A stretch of 58,742 nucleotides of DNA, taken from an uncultured bacterium (GTDB taxonomy: Bacteria; Calescibacteriota; Calescibacteriia; Calescibacteriales; Calescibacteriaceae). A program made the position numbers and the translations under genes. The stretch lies in the NCBI GenBank assembly GCA_938036315.1, contig CALHPK010000010.1, positions 1 through 58,742 on the forward strand, written 5' to 3'. The notes below the pieces were generated by a model that did not search any database, was not told the origin of the DNA, and saw only the letters and a program-made list of their open reading frames with translations. Shown here piece after piece: positions 1 through 9,350 of the stretch (positions are counted from its first letter, which is position 1; every line of letters starts with the position of its first letter).

Positions 1-1
1 A

Positions 2-154
2 ATAGCGCAGGTGCAAAGATCTGCGGTGATAGAGGCGAATATGGATGAGGAGGCTCTGAGGTTGACATCTTTACAGGTGATCCAGCAAAGCGCAAATGCT
101 ATGGTGGCAGTTGCAAGACTTACCCCCCAGCTGGTTTTACAATTATTTACCTAA
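2..154 (+). CDS. flagellin, C-terminal end (5' end outside window)
   Basis: Frame 2 is open from the window edge to TAA at 152-154 and encodes 51 residues. They resemble the C-terminal D0 helix of flagellins: an 'IEANMDEEALRLTSLQ' stretch (compare the family's N-I/A-x-D-x-x-E-x-x-x-L-x-x-x-Q), then 'VIQQSANAMVAVARLTPQ' and a final 'VLQLF' (compare 'ILQQAGTAMLAQAN..PQ.VLSLL'). This helix packs with the N-terminal helix to form the filament core. A strong hairpin follows 40 bp downstream. The match is to a short but characteristic motif, so the family call is fairly safe; which flagellin paralogue it is cannot be told. Confidence 0.8.
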   Translation: MAQVQRSAVIEANMDEEALRLTSLQVIQQSANAMVAVARLTPQLVLQLFT

Positions 155-193
155 AACTTACCAAAATAATAGCTCAAATTGTGTAGATTCAGT

Positions 194-215
194 GGTACCC
201 CCGGTGGGGGGTACC
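194..215 (+). terminator. hairpin after flagellin, possible terminator
   Basis: GGTACCCCC and GGGGGTACC form a perfect 9-bp stem with a 4-nt loop, 40 bp after the flagellin stop. No clear T-run follows, so it may act as an mRNA 3'-end stabiliser or a non-canonical terminator. Confidence 0.5.
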
Positions 216-386
216 ATCAAATCATTGATTATTTTCATTGTCAATCTCTGATCATTGATACAAAGCTATTACTTTTTTGACTATGTTTATATAGCCAGAG
301 AAGTGGAAGATTTAAATTTAAAACCCCCTATAAAAAGATTGGGTGAGATAATAGATGATTTAAATTAAATAAGATTTTTCAGCCTT

Positions 387-640
387 TTATTTAGGTCTTA
401 TGAAGTCTAATAGATATTCAAAAGTAGCTCCCATTGTAATATAATTACTGGGCCAGCCGAATATTCCTACCTTATTCACTAATTTTCTTTTTGTTAGCTA
501 ACTCCACATATTTTTCATTTAAATCAAAGGCTACAGCATTTCTTTCTAGATCTTGAGCAGCTATTAAAGTTGTTCCTGTTCCTCCGAAAGGGTCTAAAAC
601 AAGCTCGCCCGTTCAATTATATCTTTTTCTGACTGTCTTA
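387..640 (-). pseudogene. decayed DNA N4/N6-methyltransferase fragment
   Basis: On the minus strand, from about 612 to 472, the frame encodes '[18 protein letters not shown]', then '[18 protein letters not shown]', ending at TAA (472-474). This is the SAM-binding motif I region of beta-class DNA methyltransferases (compare GD-x-VLDPF-x-G-x-GTT-x-x-A). Upstream, another frame holds '[10 protein letters not shown]', which fits the residues that normally precede this motif. Downstream, a third frame continues as 'VGIFGWPSNYITMGATF' to a stop at 387. The fragment is therefore broken by at least two frameshifts and lacks the rest of the enzyme. Together with the flanking non-coding DNA it fills the 650-bp gap between flagellin and actA. 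Confidence 0.65.
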
Positions 641-808
641 CTGTCTTGAGGATTCTGTAGCTTGATTTTCAGGTATGTTGGTATTCGTAATCGCAACTGG
701 GGCAAAATGTTTATTTATCGCAAAAATGAGAATCTGAAATTTTACGAAAAAGATTTTTGCTTATTGTGAAATGAAAATTTGATTTTTTATAAATACAGTG
801 GATTGATA

Positions 809-1381
809 ATGTTCAGAATGAATCCAATTCTGATAAGGTTTGCCATTTTCATCTTTGTGTCCTCTATTTTTGTTGGGGGACTTTTGGCTGTCCAGCAATT
901 TCCGCAGGTTAGAGAGTTTGATTTTTGGAAAGCAGTGTTTTACAAGAATCCATACCCAGAAAAGCCACCTCAGCCTATTATTTTCCCTCATAACATTCAT
1001 GTGAAAAATTTGGGAATAGATTGCAGATTCTGTCACTATTATGTAGAAAAGTCGAAATACGCCGGTGTTCCATCAGTATCTGAATGTATGGGATGCCACA
1101 AGTACGTAGAATCTGTAAAGGATAGACCAGAAATCAAAAAACTCTTTCAGTATTATGAGGAAGGGAAAAATATCCCGTGGGTAAAAGTTCACAATCTTCC
1201 TGATTTTGTAAGGTTCACACACAGGATGCATATTAATGCAGGGCTTGATTGCTCGAACTGCCATGGAGACGTATCTTCTATGGATACTGTTCACAGGGTT
1301 GCTCCTTTATCTATGGATTGGTGCCTAAGTTGCCATAGGCAAAGTCAAGCCTCTACGGAATGTCAGGTTTGCCACTATTAG
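809..1381 (+). CDS. actA: alternative complex III subunit ActA, pentaheme cytochrome c
   Basis: First gene of an actABCDEF operon. The protein starts with one hydrophobic segment (about residues 8-28), a membrane anchor or signal. It carries five CXXCH haem-binding motifs: CRFCH, CMGCH, CSNCH, CLSCH and CQVCH. This is the ActA pattern, a periplasmic multihaem subunit that passes electrons from quinol oxidation. The frame is open from a TTG at 779, but ATG 809 gives the expected N-terminus; ATG 818 is also possible and none has a strong ribosome binding site. Its stop lies just before actB and overlaps an upstream in-frame ATG of actB. Length (about 190 aa) fits the family. Confidence 0.93.
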   Translation: MFRMNPILIRFAIFIFVSSIFVGGLLAVQQFPQVREFDFWKAVFYKNPYPEKPPQPIIFPHNIHVKNLGIDCRFCHYYVEKSKYAGVPSVSECMGCHKYVESVKDRPEIKKLFQYYEEGKNIPWVKVHNLPDFVRFTHRMHINAGLDCSNCHGDVSSMDTVHRVAPLSMDWCLSCHRQSQASTECQVCHY

Positions 1382-1398
1382 TTGGGGGGAAGATAGCA

Positions 1399-4300
1399 AT
1401 GGGGAAGAAAGAAAAGATTGATGTGGGGAAAAGAGAGCTTTTTAAGCTTTTTGGCAAAACATCGGTAGCCTTGGGAAGTCTTGCGGCCATACAAAGTTGT
1501 GTCAGAAAACCAGAGCCACAAAAACTTATCCCGTACCTTAACACTCCAGAAAAAATCATCCCAGGGATCCCATACTGGTTTGCAACAACGTGTTCGGGTT
1601 GTCCTGCTTGTTGTGGGATTTTGGTGAAGACCGAGGATGGAATTCCCAGAAAGGTGGAGGGTAACCCTCAGAATCCCATAAGCGCTGGCAAGACATGTGT
1701 TAGGGGCCAAGCGATATTACATCAGCTCTACTCTCCTGATAGAATTAAAAAGCCATTGGTCAATGTTGGTGGGAAATTTTCTGAGATTTCCCTTGAGGAT
1801 GCCATATCAAAACTTGTAGATAAGCTTTCACAAACCGATCCGAAAGAAGTATATCTTATCACATCTAATATAACCGGAAGGACAGAAAAATTTTACCAAG
1901 ATTTTGCTCAAAAACTGGGCATACCAGACGAGAATATATTAAGATGGGAAACTGTTTCTTTTAATCATATAAAGGTAGCTTGTGAAAAAGTTTTTAGTAA
2001 AGGTGCAATTCCTATCTTCAGGTTAGATAAATCTGATTTTATAGTTTCTTTCTCGGCGGACTTCCTTGATGTTGGTCCATCTACAGTTTTATACTCTAGA
2101 TGGTTTGTAAAATCTCACGCTGTTGACGAGGTTGAAGGTGAAGCTAAAAAAGGAGCTTTTGTACACATTTCCCCTCATCTTAACCTCACAGGAGCTAATG
2201 CTGACAAGTGGATTAGGGTGAAAGCCGGATCAGAAATTTTTGTAGCAGCGTACCTTCTCAACAAGATAATTGATAAACTCGGAAGGTTTGAAGATCTCAA
2301 GGTAGATATTGAAGGCGATCTTCAAAGTTTAGCAGGGGTTGATCAAAATGAGATAGATAGACTTGCTGATTTTGTTTTGACTTCACATTCTCCATTATTT
2401 ATCCCGCCTTCTACTGGTGATGAGAATCTTACCAATTTAACAATTATTGTTATGCTTTTGAATTATGTAGTCGGTTCAGTAGATAAGCTTGTGATCTTTG
2501 AACCCTCTTTTTCGTATGAAAAACTCGCTACAATAGATGATATTTTGAAATTTGTTAGGAAGATCAGAGATGGTAAGGTTAAAGTTCTTCTTATTATCAA
2601 TTCATATGACCCGGTGTACTCTATCCCTCGCTCAACTGGGTTCCAGTCGGCTTTAGGGCAGGTGCCGTTTGTTGTATCTTTTACATACCATGAGAACGAA
2701 ACAATAAGGTATTCTCATCTTGTTATTCCAGATTATCATGCACTTGAGAAGTGGGGAGATTCTGAGATCATAAAGGGGATTATTAGCTTTTATCAGCCGG
2801 TTGTAGCTCCGCTCTATAAAGATGCTATGCAAGTGGAAGATCTTCTGATTCAAGTTGCAAATAAGCTCAAAGAAGGAGCTTACCCATACAAAAGCTTTTT
2901 GGAGTATCTTAAAGCTGAATACTCTCTCCCCGATGAAGAGTGGCTCTCTGCTCTGGAAAAGGGAGGAATATTTAGCTTCAATCTTGATGAACTTGAAGGA
3001 AAACCAATCTCTTTAAATCCACAGTTGCAGATTAGAGATATTGTAAAATTCAAAAATAAAGTTCAGGATAGTATTTCCCTTGTTATTTATCCTTCGTATA
3101 AAAATTATGAAGGACGGATGGCTAACTCTCCTTGGATCCAAGAATTTTTTGATCCAGTGACACGATGTGCGTGGGGAAATGTTCTTGAAGTTAGCAAAGA
3201 TGTGGCGGAAAAGTTAGGATTCAAAAATGCAGACATAGCCGAAGTTGAAATTGACGGAAGAAAGTTTGAAATCCCAGTTTTCGTTTATTATGGATTGGCA
3301 TATAACACTGTTGCATTGGCTTTGGGAGGTGGGCATGAAAATTACGGTAGATTCGCAACTTCAAAAGGGGTAAATCCATTAAGGTATATTCCCATGAAAA
3401 TTGATGACAAATCTGGTGAGATCTCGTTCACAGTTGAGAACATACGTATTTTGAAGACTGGAAGAAGAATCAGACGCCTTACAACTAATGAAGGTGTTCC
3501 ACGGCAGCTCAAAAGAGATATTGCACATTTCACTTTGCTGTCACAACTTCCAATGCAAAGCTTTGAAAAAAAGTATAAAGATTTTGAGAAAATACTCAAA
3601 AAGAGATTCCCAAGGGGAGATTGGGAGAAATTCAATAGAGATTCAGGAAAGCCCAATCCATATAGATGGAAGATGGTAATCGATTTAGATAAATGTATAG
3701 GGTGTGGTGCTTGTATAGTGGCTTGCCAAGTTGAAAATAATATACCATTTGTTGGTGAAGAGGAGATCTACAGAGGTAGAGAAATTACCTGGATAAGGGT
3801 GGAAAGATATCTATTTTCTGAGGATGAAATACTTAAAGCTAAAAGTATACACAATCATAAGGAACATAATAAGGAACATAATAATGTAGAGAATAATTCA
3901 GCAGGAGAAGTAGATGCTAAATTTCTCGATAAAGTGGTCTTTGTGCCGATGATGTGTCAGCATTGCGAGTATGCTCCATGTGAATATGTTTGCCCTGTCT
4001 ACGCTACTGTCCACTCATCTGATGGACTTAATATCCAAGTTTACAACAGATGTGTTGGGACTCGTTTCTGTGCTAATAACTGCCCATATAAAGTTAGGTA
4101 TTTCAATTTTTATGATTATTACAAGAATGTTCCTGAGCCATTGAACTATGTGCTAAATCCAGACGTAACCTTTCGTTCAAAAGGGGTGATGGAAAAATGT
4201 TCTTTTTGTGTTCAGAGAATAAATTTTGCCCTTCAGAATGCTAAGATAGAAAAAAGAGGGGTAAGAGATGGAGAAGTTATCCCTGCTTGTGCACAGGTTT

Positions 4301-4491
4301 GTCCAGCTGACGCAATAATATTTGGTAATGGGAAGGACGAGAATTCTCAGGTATCAAAAACATCTAGATCAAAAAGAGCGGATTGGGCTCTGAAAGAATT
4401 GGGGGCAGAACCATCTGTGACGTATCTTGAAAAAGTATTTAATTCTAAGCTTTTTGTAAGTAGGGGTGGGGGTAAAGATGGGAATGGCTAA
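1399..4491 (+). CDS. actB: alternative complex III subunit ActB, Mo-enzyme-like/Fe-S fusion
   Basis: About 1,030 residues. The N-terminus 'GKRELFKLFGKTSVALGSLA' resembles a Tat signal with Lys-Arg in place of the twin arginine. Next comes a molybdopterin-oxidoreductase-like domain (about 40-740) with CSGCPACCG near its start, which in this family does not bind molybdenum. A ferredoxin domain (about 755-1000) holds CIGCGACIVAC, CQHCEYAPCEYVC, CVGTRFCANNCP, CSFC and CAQVCP clusters. It relays electrons in the periplasmic arm. ATG 1399 is preferred because GGGGGAAG lies just upstream; the frame is open from ATG 1360. A low-complexity His/Asn/Glu insertion near residues 820-835 arises from a 12-bp tandem repeat. 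The stop overlaps the start of actC. Confidence 0.93.
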   Translation: MGKKEKIDVGKRELFKLFGKTSVALGSLAAIQSCVRKPEPQKLIPYLNTPEKIIPGIPYWFATTCSGCPACCGILVKTEDGIPRKVEGNPQNPISAGKTCVRGQAILHQLYSPDRIKKPLVNVGGKFSEISLEDAISKLVDKLSQTDPKEVYLITSNITGRTEKFYQDFAQKLGIPDENILRWETVSFNHIKVACEKVFSKGAIPIFRLDKSDFIVSFSADFLDVGPSTVLYSRWFVKSHAVDEVEGEAKKGAFVHISPHLNLTGANADKWIRVKAGSEIFVAAYLLNKIIDKLGRFEDLKVDIEGDLQSLAGVDQNEIDRLADFVLTSHSPLFIPPSTGDENLTNLTIIVMLLNYVVGSVDKLVIFEPSFSYEKLATIDDILKFVRKIRDGKVKVLLIINSYDPVYSIPRSTGFQSALGQVPFVVSFTYHENETIRYSHLVIPDYHALEKWGDSEIIKGIISFYQPVVAPLYKDAMQVEDLLIQVANKLKEGAYPYKSFLEYLKAEYSLPDEEWLSALEKGGIFSFNLDELEGKPISLNPQLQIRDIVKFKNKVQDSISLVIYPSYKNYEGRMANSPWIQEFFDPVTRCAWGNVLEVSKDVAEKLGFKNADIAEVEIDGRKFEIPVFVYYGLAYNTVALALGGGHENYGRFATSKGVNPLRYIPMKIDDKSGEISFTVENIRILKTGRRIRRLTTNEGVPRQLKRDIAHFTLLSQLPMQSFEKKYKDFEKILKKRFPRGDWEKFNRDSGKPNPYRWKMVIDLDKCIGCGACIVACQVENNIPFVGEEEIYRGREITWIRVERYLFSEDEILKAKSIHNHKEHNKEHNNVENNSAGEVDAKFLDKVVFVPMMCQHCEYAPCEYVCPVYATVHSSDGLNIQVYNRCVGTRFCANNCPYKVRYFNFYDYYKNVPEPLNYVLNPDVTFRSKGVMEKCSFCVQRINFALQNAKIEKRGVRDGEVIPACAQVCPADAIIFGNGKDENSQVSKTSRSKRADWALKELGAEPSVTYLEKVFNSKLFVSRGGGKDGNG

Positions 4492-5932
4492 GGATAATAA
4501 TAAAGCGAATACGGTGGAGACGGTAAATGATAAAGGTAACATAGTAAGTAGTAATGATAGAAGATTGATAAGAGTTGATATTCATGAAGGGATGTCTCCT
4601 CAAGCGCTTGAGTATGGGAGACAATTTTCTCTATCAGAGATTTCAGAGGAGATATTTAAGGTATCTGGTAAGGCTTCTTTAGCTTATTTTTTAGGACTAG
4701 GCTTTTGTATAGCTTTAGTCTTAGCTGGTGTCATCACGTTTGGGGTTTTAGTTATAAAAGGTATGGGGGCTTCTGGATTTACACCCCCTGCTTTTTGGAC
4801 ACTTTACATTGTAAATTTCGTTTTTTGGGTAGGTATTGCTCATTCAGGAACATTGATATCTGCAGTTTTGCACCTTTTTAGGTCAAAATGGAGAAGAGGA
4901 ATTTTTAGAATTGCCGAGGCTATGACAGTTTTTGCTGTTATGACTGCAGGACTCTTCCCGCTTATCCATTTGGGGCGACAATGGTATTTTTACTGGCTTG
5001 TGCCATACTCAAACAGAGGAATGTGGGTAAATTTCAAATCTGCTCTTATGTGGGATTTTGTTGCTGTTCTGACTTATTTTACTGTGAGCCTGATTTTCTT
5101 TTATGTTGGAATGATCCCAGATCTGGCGGTGTTCCGTGAGAAAGCAAAAGGTATAAGGAAATTTATTTATTCAGTTTTATCTTTAGGTTGGAAAGGAACA
5201 GATAATGAATGGCGTCATTATAACAGAGCTTATATGTTTTTTGCTGCATTTGCTACTCCATTAGTTGTTTCTGTTCATTCTGTCGTATCATTAGATTTTG
5301 CCTCCGGACTTGTTCCTGGTTGGCAAAGTACAATATTCCCGCCTTATTTTGTCGCTGGTGCTATATTTTCTGGTATGGCTATGGTTGTTTCAATTATCAC
5401 TCCGCTGAGAAAGTTTTTTAAGCTCGAAAAATTTATAACTGAGTGGCACTATGATCATATGGGAAAAATTATACTGGTAACCGGACTTATAGTTACTTAT
5501 TCCTACATAGTTGAATTTGTACTGGCAATCTTTTCTGGAAATGAATATGAATTTCAGCAGTTTATCTACAGGGTAAGCGGGGATTACAAATTTCCATTTT
5601 GGCTTATGGTTTTTTGCAATTGTGTCTTCCCTCTGCTTTATATATCTCGGAGAGTGAGAGTTAACCCGTGGCTGAGCTTTGTTATCTCGATTTTCGTAAA
5701 TATAGGTATGTGGCTTGAAAGGTTCAATATAATTCACATATCTTTATCTTATGATTTTCTTCCATATGCATTTGATGTATATAAACCTAAATTAGCCGAA
5801 TGGATAATAACCGCTGCATCCTTTGGGTGGTTCTTTATGTGGTTTCTACTTTTTGCAAAATTTTTGCCTGTTATATCTATTGCTGAAACTAAAGAACTTG
5901 TACCAAAACCCGTAAGAGAAAACAAGCATTAA
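4478..5932 (+). CDS. actC: alternative complex III subunit ActC, NrfD-type membrane protein
   Basis: About 484 residues with around ten hydrophobic segments; an NrfD/PsrC-type quinol-binding membrane subunit. Typical ActC stretches include 'PPAFWTLYIVNFVFWVGIAH', 'LFRSKWRRGIFRIAEAMT', 'PLIHLGR' and a later 'GWQSTIFPPYFVAGAIFSG'. It is thought to oxidise quinol and possibly to couple this to proton movement. The start overlaps the actB stop; ATG 4478 sits 4-5 nt after a G-rich ribosome binding site, and ATG 4484 and GTG 4466 are alternatives. The hydrophilic N-terminus is Asn/Asp-rich and longer than usual before the conserved 'LEYGRQFSLSEI' region. Confidence 0.93.
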   Translation: MGMAKDNNKANTVETVNDKGNIVSSNDRRLIRVDIHEGMSPQALEYGRQFSLSEISEEIFKVSGKASLAYFLGLGFCIALVLAGVITFGVLVIKGMGASGFTPPAFWTLYIVNFVFWVGIAHSGTLISAVLHLFRSKWRRGIFRIAEAMTVFAVMTAGLFPLIHLGRQWYFYWLVPYSNRGMWVNFKSALMWDFVAVLTYFTVSLIFFYVGMIPDLAVFREKAKGIRKFIYSVLSLGWKGTDNEWRHYNRAYMFFAAFATPLVVSVHSVVSLDFASGLVPGWQSTIFPPYFVAGAIFSGMAMVVSIITPLRKFFKLEKFITEWHYDHMGKIILVTGLIVTYSYIVEFVLAIFSGNEYEFQQFIYRVSGDYKFPFWLMVFCNCVFPLLYISRRVRVNPWLSFVISIFVNIGMWLERFNIIHISLSYDFLPYAFDVYKPKLAEWIITAASFGWFFMWFLLFAKFLPVISIAETKELVPKPVRENKH

Positions 5933-5948
5933 AAAGGAGGTAGTAATT

Positions 5949-6470
5949 ATGGCGAAGATAGTAGTTGGAAAATTTTCATACATTGATGATGTCGAAAAGG
6001 CTATAAACGAATTACTAAATTCTGGATACAGCAAAAAAATGATAAAGTTTATATCTCCTTTCCCGGTCGAGGATATAATGGAGAAACTTAGTGGAACTGA
6101 CAGTCCTGTCAAATTTTCCGTATTCGTAGGCGGAGTTTTAGGTTTTTCGGCAGCTATAGCATTAGTATCAGTAACATCACTTGCATATGTGCTACCTGTA
6201 GGAGGGAAGCCGATACTAGCATGGATACCTTATATTATTGTTATGTTTGAACTCACAGTACTTTTGGGCTCTCTTTTTAATCTTCTTGGAGTTTTAGGGT
6301 TTTCACGCCTCCCTGATCCTTTTTTATTTTTAGGATGGAGACCATTTCATCCAGAATTTACAGATGATAAATTCGGACTGGCTGTTGTTACAGATAAAGT
6401 AGATGAAGTTTATGCAATTTTCCAGAGGAATGGAGCAGAGGAGGTAAATGAATATGCTTTCAATGTGTAG
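5949..6470 (+). CDS. actD: alternative complex III subunit ActD (DUF3341)
   Basis: 173 residues, DUF3341 family. An N-terminal cytoplasmic ferredoxin-fold-like region with 'YIDDVEKAINELLNSGYS' is followed by two transmembrane helices (about 58-82 and 90-118) and the typical 'RLPDPFLFLGWRPFHPEF' with a short C-terminal domain. It is a small membrane subunit whose exact role in the complex is unknown. A strong AAAAAGGAGG ribosome binding site precedes ATG 5949. The 3' end overlaps actE by about 23 bp, suggesting translational coupling. Confidence 0.9.
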   Translation: MAKIVVGKFSYIDDVEKAINELLNSGYSKKMIKFISPFPVEDIMEKLSGTDSPVKFSVFVGGVLGFSAAIALVSVTSLAYVLPVGGKPILAWIPYIIVMFELTVLLGSLFNLLGVLGFSRLPDPFLFLGWRPFHPEFTDDKFGLAVVTDKVDEVYAIFQRNGAEEVNEYAFNV

Positions 6471-7038
6471 GAATATATTTTCTAACTTTGTGTGTATAGT
6501 TTTGAAACTGATGCTTATTTTAGGATCTGCTAATTCAGCTTATGCGTGGCCATGGAGCAGAGATATGTTTGTAACTCCTGTTGTTAAAAATGAAAGAACA
6601 ACAGGTGCAGAACCCATAGGCGTTCCCCAGGGAGGATTGAACCCTGTAGTACCGGCGAGGGAAAAATTTCAGAATCCTATTCTGGTTAAAAACTCTTTGG
6701 CTGGGCTTAGAAACCCTGTGAGACCTACAGGGGAGTCCCTAAAAAATGGAGAGAAATTATATAAAATTTATTGTCAGCCATGTCATGGAGTGGAGGGCAA
6801 GGGAGATGGAGAAGTTGCAAAGAGGATGGTACCCCCTCAAGATCTCACTTCTGATTATGCTAAGAGCAAAACTGATGGTTACCTTTTTGCTACAATTGCC
6901 GGTGGTGGACTTATAATGCCGGCTCAGAAAAAAGCCCTCTCAGATAATGAGATATGGGATATTGTGAACTTTATTAGGAAATTACAGGGGTTTGATGTCA
7001 TGAAAAAATGGGAGGAGGAAAATAAGGGAGGAAATTAG
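6448..7038 (+). CDS. actE: alternative complex III subunit ActE, monohaem cytochrome c
   Basis: 196 residues. A signal or anchor segment ('CIVLKLMLILGSANSAYA') is followed by a class I cytochrome c domain with one CQPCH motif (about residue 109) and a 'GGGLIMPAQ' Met ligand region. ActE is the likely electron exit point to a periplasmic acceptor or to cytochrome c oxidase. The gene overlaps actD. ATG 6448 is very close to AGAGGAGG, so ATG 6454 is an equally good start. The next gene follows after three bases. Confidence 0.9.
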   Translation: MNMLSMCRNIFSNFVCIVLKLMLILGSANSAYAWPWSRDMFVTPVVKNERTTGAEPIGVPQGGLNPVVPAREKFQNPILVKNSLAGLRNPVRPTGESLKNGEKLYKIYCQPCHGVEGKGDGEVAKRMVPPQDLTSDYAKSKTDGYLFATIAGGGLIMPAQKKALSDNEIWDIVNFIRKLQGFDVMKKWEEENKGGN

Positions 7039-7041
7039 GAT

Positions 7042-8232
7042 ATGAGACACTTTGAATTTTCTTCCGATGAAGCACGAAGACCTCTTTTTGAAAAGATAAA
7101 TCCTGTAGCTTATCTTATTCTTATTGTTTCAATTTTGATCTTCGGTTGGGGGATAAAAACAGATCCAAAGAGGGCATGGGCTATTTTCCATGTCAATTTA
7201 TTGTTTTTTCTTGGCATAGCTCAGGGAAGTGCAGTTTTTTATGCTCTTGTGAAAGTTACGAAAGGATATTGGTCAATTCCGATTTTAAGAATAATTCCTT
7301 TTGGGATTTTGCTTCTGCCGGCTATAAGTATTCTATTTTTTATTGAGTGGATTTTTGCAGGAAAAATTATTTTCCCTTATTTTGATCATCAGCAAATTGA
7401 GCATCACAGATATGGCTGGCTTTCTCCTACATTTGTTTTTGCAAGAGATGCCATAGTTTTGATTATTATGAATATACTAAGCTTAAGGCTTGTTTCCTTA
7501 TCTTTAGCCACTGATAATATAAAGATACCGTTTTTACCCTCTTCTCATTTACCACTGCCTGAGATAAGAAAAAAAATTGATTTTTTGAGTAAAATTTTGA
7601 TTGTATTTTTTATTGCAGGTTATACTCTTTTTGGTTGGGATCAGGCTATGTATCTTGATCCTCATTGGTACAGTACTATATTCGGGGCTCGGTTTTTCAT
7701 AACTATGCATATTTCGTATCTTGCTACTTTAGCTATTATAAGCTCTATTCTGATGTTGAAGAATGACTTTGCTCATAAGGTAGGAAAGAAATATCTTACC
7801 AATGTTGGAACTTTACTTTTTGGGTTCTGTATATTCTGGTCATATCTTTTTTATGCCGAGCTTGTTGTAATATATATGGGAAATATCCCAGAATTCACTC
7901 ATTGGTATGTTGATAGAATTTATTCTTCATGGAGTCCTGTTTTCTGGATTCAAGTATTCTTTGTCTTTATTATTCCGTTTCTTACTTTACTTCATATTCC
8001 AATAAAGACAGATCCTAAGGCTTTATCATTTATAGCTTTGGTAGTCCTTGTGGGGCTTTTTGTGAGAACTTATGATGTAGCATATTTTGAAATTGTAAAG
8101 CCGGAAAAGCCATTGTTTGGCTTTCTAGAAATCGGAGTTACGTTGGGCTTTATCTCTTTTGCTTACATCCTTTCGAAATTCTACTTGATAAAAGTTCCGC
8201 GTTATCCAATATATGAAGCTGAAAATTTCTAA
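7042..8232 (+). CDS. actF: alternative complex III subunit ActF, membrane protein
   Basis: 396 residues with about ten predicted membrane segments, the second large quinol-type membrane subunit of the complex and a homologue of ActC. Family-like stretches are 'AWAIFHVNLLFFLGIAQGS', 'YFDHQQIEHH' and 'SLDPHW'-like 'YLDPHWYSTIFGARF'. A ribosome binding site (AGGGAGG) precedes ATG 7042. It closes a complete six-gene set ABCDEF; no cytochrome oxidase genes follow, unlike many act operons. Confidence 0.92.
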   Translation: MRHFEFSSDEARRPLFEKINPVAYLILIVSILIFGWGIKTDPKRAWAIFHVNLLFFLGIAQGSAVFYALVKVTKGYWSIPILRIIPFGILLLPAISILFFIEWIFAGKIIFPYFDHQQIEHHRYGWLSPTFVFARDAIVLIIMNILSLRLVSLSLATDNIKIPFLPSSHLPLPEIRKKIDFLSKILIVFFIAGYTLFGWDQAMYLDPHWYSTIFGARFFITMHISYLATLAIISSILMLKNDFAHKVGKKYLTNVGTLLFGFCIFWSYLFYAELVVIYMGNIPEFTHWYVDRIYSSWSPVFWIQVFFVFIIPFLTLLHIPIKTDPKALSFIALVVLVGLFVRTYDVAYFEIVKPEKPLFGFLEIGVTLGFISFAYILSKFYLIKVPRYPIYEAENF

Positions 8233-8298
8233 AAGAGTTGAGAATTCAAAATTTTAAAACTCAGACGATAACGGGGTAATCACAAAAATTCAAAAATT

Positions 8299-8742
8299 TC
8301 AGTAGCTCAGCCTGTATTTTGAATTTAGCTCTCCATTTATTCTCAGTTCTATGTAATTTCTATCAATTTTTAGTATTTTTATATTTCTTATTTCATCTCC
8401 TTCAGTAACGAAGAAAGTTTCACCTTCTATCTCAATAATTGCTGTCTTCTGATTTTTATAGATAGCTATTCCAGAGATTTTGATTCTCTGTATAGGATTT
8501 GCATCTTTAATCTCCTCTTTTTTAATTTTTACTTTCCCACCCTGTTCTTTTTTATTAAGCTTATCTTCTTTAGAAAATGAATCATTAGAAAATGGATCAT
8601 TTTTTATTTCAAGTAATACGTCTTTTTTAATTTTGTCATCAGCTTTTGTTTTGTGGATAGTTACTGGCAGCACACAAATAATGACGAATACTACGTAAAT
8701 GATGAAAAATACTGTAGTACATTTTTTCTGCTTATATCTCAT
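8299..8742 (-). CDS. PilP/GspC-like inner-membrane protein
   Basis: 147 residues: a basic N-terminus, one transmembrane helix (about 10-30), a charged Lys/Glu/Asp-rich linker, and a C-terminal beta-rich domain. That domain reads 'KISGIAIYKNQKTAIIEIEG' and then 'EGDEIRNIKILKIDRNYI', the pattern of the PilP/GspC homology region of type IV pilus and type II secretion assembly proteins. Such proteins bind secretin and the inner-membrane platform. The start overlaps the stop of the upstream gene (ATGA-type), so the two are coupled. No other pilus gene is adjacent. The family call rests on the C-terminal pattern only. Confidence 0.5.
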   Translation of the reverse strand: MRYKQKKCTTVFFIIYVVFVIICVLPVTIHKTKADDKIKKDVLLEIKNDPFSNDSFSKEDKLNKKEQGGKVKIKKEEIKDANPIQRIKISGIAIYKNQKTAIIEIEGETFFVTEGDEIRNIKILKIDRNYIELRINGELNSKYRLSY

Positions 8743-9350
8743 TTTGAGAGCAGTTTTACTTTTTCTGAGGTGACTATTATATCTATGTCATCTGGCAGTG
8801 CTTCTGTTTTACGTCCAGGAGCTTGTACAGTTTTCAACCTGACGTATGTGGCTATTTCTTTTTCGACATTGACTTCGTATCTTACTGCTTTTTTGAATTT
8901 TTTCCTTCCCTCTCCCTTTGTTGCTTCTTCCCCTTGTATTGTGAACACCACATCAATTACGTGTTTATCGGGAATTACTTCCGTTTCATCGTATATAACA
9001 ATTTCTTTCTTTGTAGATTCTTTTATTTTATCTTTATCTTTTATTTCGGATACTAGGAAGCCATCCACAGATACAGCAATTTCTAAAACTTCTGCCTTTT
9101 TCAGATTATTTTGGTAGAAGATTGTGAGTTTTGTCCCTGTTAAAGTTCCAAATAAGATCATATCCTCGAATATTTTCAGAGATTTTCTAGTCTCCAGTAT
9201 CTTGAGTTTTAGATATTCTATTTCTTTTTGAAGTTTATTAAGTTCTTCTTGATATTTGTCTTCTTGCTGAGCTTGAGCTTTTATATTTGCAGAAAAGAGT
9301 ATAGCTAAGGTAATAATGAATGTTGTAGATATAATTCTCTTGAACAGCAT
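8739..9350 (-). CDS. secreted coiled-coil protein, function unknown
   Basis: 203 residues with a clear N-terminal signal peptide ending near 'ANIKAQAQQ', a coiled-coil segment ('YQEELNKLQKEIEYLKLKIL') and a Lys/Glu/Val-rich beta region. I do not recognise the family. It is the first gene of a two-gene unit with the PilP-like protein at 8299-8742 and overlaps it by four bases, so a periplasmic role linked to that protein is likely. The codon choice looks like that of the neighbours. Confidence 0.6.
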   Translation of the reverse strand: MLFKRIISTTFIITLAILFSANIKAQAQQEDKYQEELNKLQKEIEYLKLKILETRKSLKIFEDMILFGTLTGTKLTIFYQNNLKKAEVLEIAVSVDGFLVSEIKDKDKIKESTKKEIVIYDETEVIPDKHVIDVVFTIQGEEATKGEGRKKFKKAVRYEVNVEKEIATYVRLKTVQAPGRKTEALPDDIDIIVTSEKVKLLSK

